Origin: JAEUMW01 sp963734295
GTDB lineage: Bacteria; Pseudomonadota; Gammaproteobacteria; Burkholderiales; JAEUMW01
Direction: 5' to 3'
Assembly: GCA_963734295.1 (NCBI GenBank)
Contig: CAVTGS010000012.1
Span: forward strand, 930,001-994,000
Length of the DNA: 64,000 bases
Shown: in pieces, positions 60,778 through 64,000 of the stretch
Layout: the number at the start of each line of letters is the position of its first letter
Position numbering within the stretch: position 1 is the stretch's first letter
Made by a program: the position numbers and the translations under genes
Notes under the pieces: generated by a model
Told to the model about the DNA's origin: nothing
What the model saw: the letters and a program-made list of their open reading frames with translations, nothing else
Database searches by the model: none

Positions 60778-62310
60778 TCAACCCGCACCATGGGGCGTTC
60801 GATTGAAGAGCGCCGGCACTTGGCGGCCGCGTTCACCGCGGCTGCGCGCCGGCGGAGCACGGCGGGCCTCTTCGCGCGGCGCGACGTTGCCGTTCGGCTC
60901 GTCGGCGGGGCTGTGAATCCGCTCGCGGTTTCCCGCGTCGTCCGCGACAGGACCGCTTCCGTACCGTGACTGGTTGCCGCCGCGCGGCGATGGACCGCGA
61001 TCGCCGAACCCGCGTGCGCGAGATTCACCGCGCCGCTCGCCGCCGCTGTTCGGGCGTGCGCCACCATTGCCGGGACGTGCGCCACCATTGCCGGGACGAT
61101 GCCCGCCGTTGTTGGAACGTGCACTGCGCGGCGCACTGCGTGGTCCACGCTCGTTCCACGACGTGGGCTCGAAGCCTTCCACCATCTTCCGCTCGACGGG
61201 CCGCTTGAGCACCCGCTCGATGGCGGCGAGGAGCCCCTGCTCTTCGTGCGACACCAGCGTCACCGCGTCACCGGTGCTGCCGGCGCGACCGGTGCGGCCG
61301 ATGCGATGCACGTAATCTTCCGGAACGTGGGGCAACTCGTAGTTGACCACGTGCGGCAGTTCCTCGATGTCGAGGCCGCGGGCCGCGATGTCGGTGGCGA
61401 CCAGCACGCGCAGCTTTCCGCGCTTGAATTCGTCCAGAGTGCGCGTGCGCTGCGGCTGGCTGCGGTTGCCGTGGATAGCGTCCGCGGCCACACCGCTGCG
61501 GCCGAGCTGCAGGGCAAGCCGATCCGCGCCGTGCTTGGTCTTGGTGAACACGAGCACCTGCTGCCAATCGCCATCCTTGATGAGGTGAACCAGCAGCTCG
61601 CGCTTGCGATCCGCGTTGACCGGATGCACGACCTGCGTGACGAGATCGGCAGCGGAGTTCTGTATCTCGCCTTCGACCATGACCGGATTGTCCAGAAACG
61701 AGTCCGCGAGCTGGCGGATCTCGGCGGAGAACGTGGCGGAGAAGAAGAGGTTCTGCCGTTTTTCCGGCAGCAGCTCGAGAATGCGCCGGATGTCATGGAT
61801 GAAGCCCATGTCGAGCATGCGATCGGCCTCGTCGAGCACCAGCACCTCGATCTGCGAAAGATTCACGGTGCGCTGCTGAACGTGGTCGAGCAGGCGCCCG
61901 GGCGTGGCGACGAGTATGTCCACGCCCTGACGCAGCGCGCGGACCTGATTGCCCATGCTGACGCCGCCGCAGACCATCGCGGAACGCAGGCGCAGATGCG
62001 TGCCGTAGGTGCGAACGCTCTCTTCCACCTGGGCGGCGAGCTCGCGGGTGGGCGTCAGAATCAACGCACGCACCGGATGCCGTGCGGGCGATGCACTCGC
62101 ACTGGAATGCATGGCCAGGCGCTGCAGCAAGGGCAGCGTGAAACCGGCGGTCTTGCCGGTGCCGGTCTGTGCGCCGGCGAGGATGTCGCGGCCTTCCAGA
62201 ACCACCGGAATGCACTTCGACTGGATGGGCGTAGGCTCCGTGTAGCCTTGGTCGGCAACAGCGCGGAGCAGCTCGGCCGACAGGCCGAGTCGATCGAAAG
62301 ACGTAGTAAT
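60778..62310 (-). CDS. rhlE: DEAD-box RNA helicase RhlE, apparent ATT start
   Basis: About 510 residues if translation starts at ATT 62308-62310, which has AGGAG six bases upstream and is followed by TTSFDRLGLSAELLRAVADQ and the Q motif EPTPIQ. The only downstream alternatives (for example GTG near 62205) would delete the Q motif. Helicase motifs: AQTGTGKT, PTRELAAQ, DEAD, SAT, VLVATDIAARGLD, HRIGRTGRAG. The C-terminal 110 residues are an Arg/Gly/Pro-rich disordered tail with repeated NNGGHRPGNGGARPGNGG. It unwinds RNA in ribosome assembly and decay. A 5' leader of about 150 bases is likely. Confidence 0.9.
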   Translation of the reverse strand: MTTSFDRLGLSAELLRAVADQGYTEPTPIQSKCIPVVLEGRDILAGAQTGTGKTAGFTLPLLQRLAMHSSASASPARHPVRALILTPTRELAAQVEESVRTYGTHLRLRSAMVCGGVSMGNQVRALRQGVDILVATPGRLLDHVQQRTVNLSQIEVLVLDEADRMLDMGFIHDIRRILELLPEKRQNLFFSATFSAEIRQLADSFLDNPVMVEGEIQNSAADLVTQVVHPVNADRKRELLVHLIKDGDWQQVLVFTKTKHGADRLALQLGRSGVAADAIHGNRSQPQRTRTLDEFKRGKLRVLVATDIAARGLDIEELPHVVNYELPHVPEDYVHRIGRTGRAGSTGDAVTLVSHEEQGLLAAIERVLKRPVERKMVEGFEPTSWNERGPRSAPRSARSNNGGHRPGNGGARPGNGGARPNSGGERRGESRARGFGDRGPSPRGGNQSRYGSGPVADDAGNRERIHSPADEPNGNVAPREEARRAPPARSRGERGRQVPALFNRTPHGAG

Positions 62311-62641
62311 GAGATTCTCCTGAGATCGGCCTGCGGAAGGGGTGACCCTTCAGAACCGGTTCAGGCAGATGCAACTGCTATTGCGAGGAATTCGAGGGAG
62401 CTTGAGGACAACCGCGAAAAGGTTGTGAAGCGGACCGGATTGCGCGACACGATTTACCTTGCGCCGCACTATACAGGGATCGGGTAACGAAGTCCCGCGA
62501 TTTTTCGGTTGGGCAGGCAAATTACGCGGTGCCGTACCGCAAGCCCCGCCTTGGCGTTTGATGACACTGCTGTTAGATTACGGCGCCCGACCCTGTGAAG
62601 GTCGTCACGCCCCGGTCACCCGTCTCGAAGGAGAAACGCCC
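62311..62641. other. Divergent intergenic region, rhlE / DUF2780 gene
   Basis: 331 bases holding both promoters. On the minus strand TATAGT (62468-62473) could be the -10 box for rhlE, giving a leader of about 150 bases. GAAGGAGAA (62627-62635) is the ribosome-binding site for the plus-strand gene. No ORF. Confidence 0.4.
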
Positions 62642-63088
62642 ATGCATCGCTTCGTTGCCCCCGTCCTGCTCGTCATCGCCGTTGCCGTTTCCGGCTGCGC
62701 CTCCACCGGTTCGTCCATGGAGGCGGCCAAGGGCATGTTCGCTTCGGACAGCGTGGTCACCTCGCTCGGCAAGCTCGGCATGAGCCCGTCTCAAGCCACC
62801 GGGAGCCTCGGCTCGCTGGTGTCGCTCGCGAGCAATCGGCTCTCGCCGGCAGACTTCGCCAAGTTTTCGGGCTATCTACCCAATTCCGACAAGTACCTGA
62901 AGGCAGCCGAGGCGGCCGGTCTGCTCAAGACGCCCGTCAAGGACGTGGCGGGCCTCAACAACAACTTCGCGGCACTCGGCGTCGAGCCCAACGTCGCGCG
63001 CGGCTTTCTCGGCGAAATGAGCAAGTACTTCACGGCACAGGGCGGCGAGCCGGCGCGCAGCCTGTTCACCACCGCCATCAGCAAGTAA
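62642..63088 (+). CDS. DUF2780-family lipoprotein
   Basis: 148 residues from ATG 62642 (AAGGAGAA upstream). Lipoprotein signal APVLLVIAVAVSGC, then SSMEAAKGMFASDSVVTSLG. The DUF2780/VcgC-VcgE-type helical domain follows: GMSPSQATGSLGSLVSLASN, FAKFSGYLPNSDKYLKAAEA and NNFAALGVEPNVARGFLGEM. Anchored to a periplasmic face; function unknown. The glycosyltransferase gene follows on the same strand after 57 bases and may be co-transcribed. Confidence 0.85.
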   Translation: MHRFVAPVLLVIAVAVSGCASTGSSMEAAKGMFASDSVVTSLGKLGMSPSQATGSLGSLVSLASNRLSPADFAKFSGYLPNSDKYLKAAEAAGLLKTPVKDVAGLNNNFAALGVEPNVARGFLGEMSKYFTAQGGEPARSLFTTAISK

Positions 63089-63145
63089 GCGAAAGGCACG
63101 GAGCCGGGCCTGCACCCCCTGCAGGCCGGGGGCGCGGTCGCGCCG

Positions 63146-64000
63146 ATGAAACGCATCGTACTCGCCACCTTCGGCTCCTACGGCGACCTGCACCCGTACA
63201 TCGCGCTCGCCCGCGGCCTCATCGAGCGCGGGCACGAGCCCGTCGTCGCCACCACCGAGATCTACCGGTCCAAGGTCGAGAAGGAAGGGATCGCCTTCCA
63301 CGCAACGCGCCCCAATCTCGCGGATCTGGGAGACCAGGCGGAGGTCGTGCGCCGCGTGTACGATCCGCGGCGCGGCGCCGAATACATGACGCGGCAGCTC
63401 ATCATGCCGCACCTGCCGCGCACCTTCGACGATCTTGCGGCGGTGGCGCGCGGCGCGGACCTGCTGCTGTCGCACGCCATCACCTACGCCGCACCTCTGG
63501 TCGCGCGCAAGCTCGACCTGCCGTGGCTGTCGACGATTCTGTCGCCGATGGTGTTCCTGTCCGTCTACGATCCGCCGACGCTGCCGCCGGCGCCGTGGCT
63601 GAAGCGCCTCCATGGCGTAAGTCCCGCGCTCTATCGCGTGGCATTTCGCGTCATGCGGTCGACCGTGCGGCGCTGGTCCGAACCGGTACGCCGACTTGCC
63701 CGCGAGCACGGCCTGCCCGAACCGGAGGGCGATCCGCTGTTCGAGGGTCAGTTCTCGCCATACGGCACGCTGGCAATGTTCTCGTCGGTGCTCGCCGACC
63801 CGCAGCCGGACTGGCCGCCGCGCACGCACATCACCGGCTTTCCGTTTCACGACGCGGACGAAACGAATCCGCAGGCAATGCGCGCGCTCGAGGAATTTCT
63901 CGCCGCGGGCGAGGCGCCGATCGTGTTCACGCTCGGCTCTTCGGCGGTGTTCGACGCCCGTGACTTCTATCTGCGTGCTGTCGAGATCGCAGAAAAGCTC
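63146..64000 (+). CDS. Glycosyltransferase family 1 (UGT/RhlB-like), partial
   Basis: 285 residues from ATG 63146, running off the right edge. The N-terminal GT-B domain opens KRIVLATFGSYGDLHPYIAL then ARGLIERGHEPVVATTEIYR. LLLSHAITYAAPLVARKLDL and WLSTILSPMVF form the acceptor side, and IVFTLGSSAVFDARDFYLRA begins the donor-binding domain. The pattern matches UDP/dTDP-sugar transferases acting on lipids or small aglycones (for example RhlB, zeaxanthin or sterol glucosyltransferases). The donor-specific C-terminal motif lies beyond the window. Confidence 0.85.
   Translation, partial: MKRIVLATFGSYGDLHPYIALARGLIERGHEPVVATTEIYRSKVEKEGIAFHATRPNLADLGDQAEVVRRVYDPRRGAEYMTRQLIMPHLPRTFDDLAAVARGADLLLSHAITYAAPLVARKLDLPWLSTILSPMVFLSVYDPPTLPPAPWLKRLHGVSPALYRVAFRVMRSTVRRWSEPVRRLAREHGLPEPEGDPLFEGQFSPYGTLAMFSSVLADPQPDWPPRTHITGFPFHDADETNPQAMRALEEFLAAGEAPIVFTLGSSAVFDARDFYLRAVEIAEKL

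Overview
The window is a GC-rich chromosomal segment that looks betaproteobacterial (Burkholderiales/Rhodocyclales-like). The assignment is an inference from the gene families: ArsB/NhaD permease, HtpX, BrnT/BrnA, LigE-type and YfcG-type glutathione transferases, AcuI, RhlE with an Arg/Gly-rich tail, adjacent tRNA-Glu and tRNA-Ala, and GC-rich codons throughout. No rRNA, origin, prophage or CRISPR array was seen.

Layout. (1) 1-8.5 kb: one minus-strand type I restriction-modification operon. It reads half-length S subunit, hsdM, a 39-codon linker ORF, dinD, a 78-aa ORF, full-length hsdS, hsdR and a YgjP-like metallopeptidase, and most junctions overlap by 4-11 bases. (2) 8.7-13.6 kb: aquaporin coupled to a DoxX-DoxX-NDH-2 fusion, a small stress-like protein and a sugar-isomerase-fold protein. 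(3) 13.6-20.1 kb: mobile and degenerate DNA. It holds a lytic transglycosylase, an Mrp fragment, an IS91-like scrap, a Cache-domain protein, and an IS256-family element (intact ends, 8-bp target duplication) that was itself invaded by an IS1111-type IS110-family element. (4) 20.1-32.9 kb: PAS/GAF sensor, cytochrome P450, HAD hydrolase, encapsulated-ferritin-like protein, an operon of haem-binding/cupin and SMP-30 lactonase-like proteins, a multidomain lipoprotein, CDP-diacylglycerol pyrophosphatase, a PQQ sugar dehydrogenase and an AI-2E exporter. Many of these genes carry one-base insertions. (5) 33-46.5 kb: cNMP-binding histidine kinase with a response-regulator/thioredoxin-reductase-like fusion, AcuI, OmpA-like lipoprotein, GIY-YIG protein, YbaK, an RTX/Calx-beta lipase, toxin-antitoxin genes and an SLC13-type permease. 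(6) 46.5-64 kb: two tRNAs, two GSTs, an unusual five-gene minus-strand operon (48.4-55.9 kb), MBL hydrolase, hemerythrin, HtpX, BrnTA, an RRM protein, RhlE, a DUF2780 lipoprotein and a glycosyltransferase.

The strongest candidate for something undescribed is the 48.4-55.9 kb operon. It has two paralogous unrecognised cytoplasmic proteins, a C39-like cysteine-protease-fold protein, a penicillin-binding/beta-lactamase-fold protein, and a secreted protein with two CxxCH haem motifs and a lectin-like propeller. The best-supported mobile-element result is the nested IS pair with its candidate guide-RNA region.

Caution: between about 9.5 and 32.8 kb nearly every broken gene is restored by removing single inserted bases. 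That one-sided pattern looks more like consensus error than pseudogene decay. Such genes are typed pseudogene here only because the given sequence does not encode them intact.
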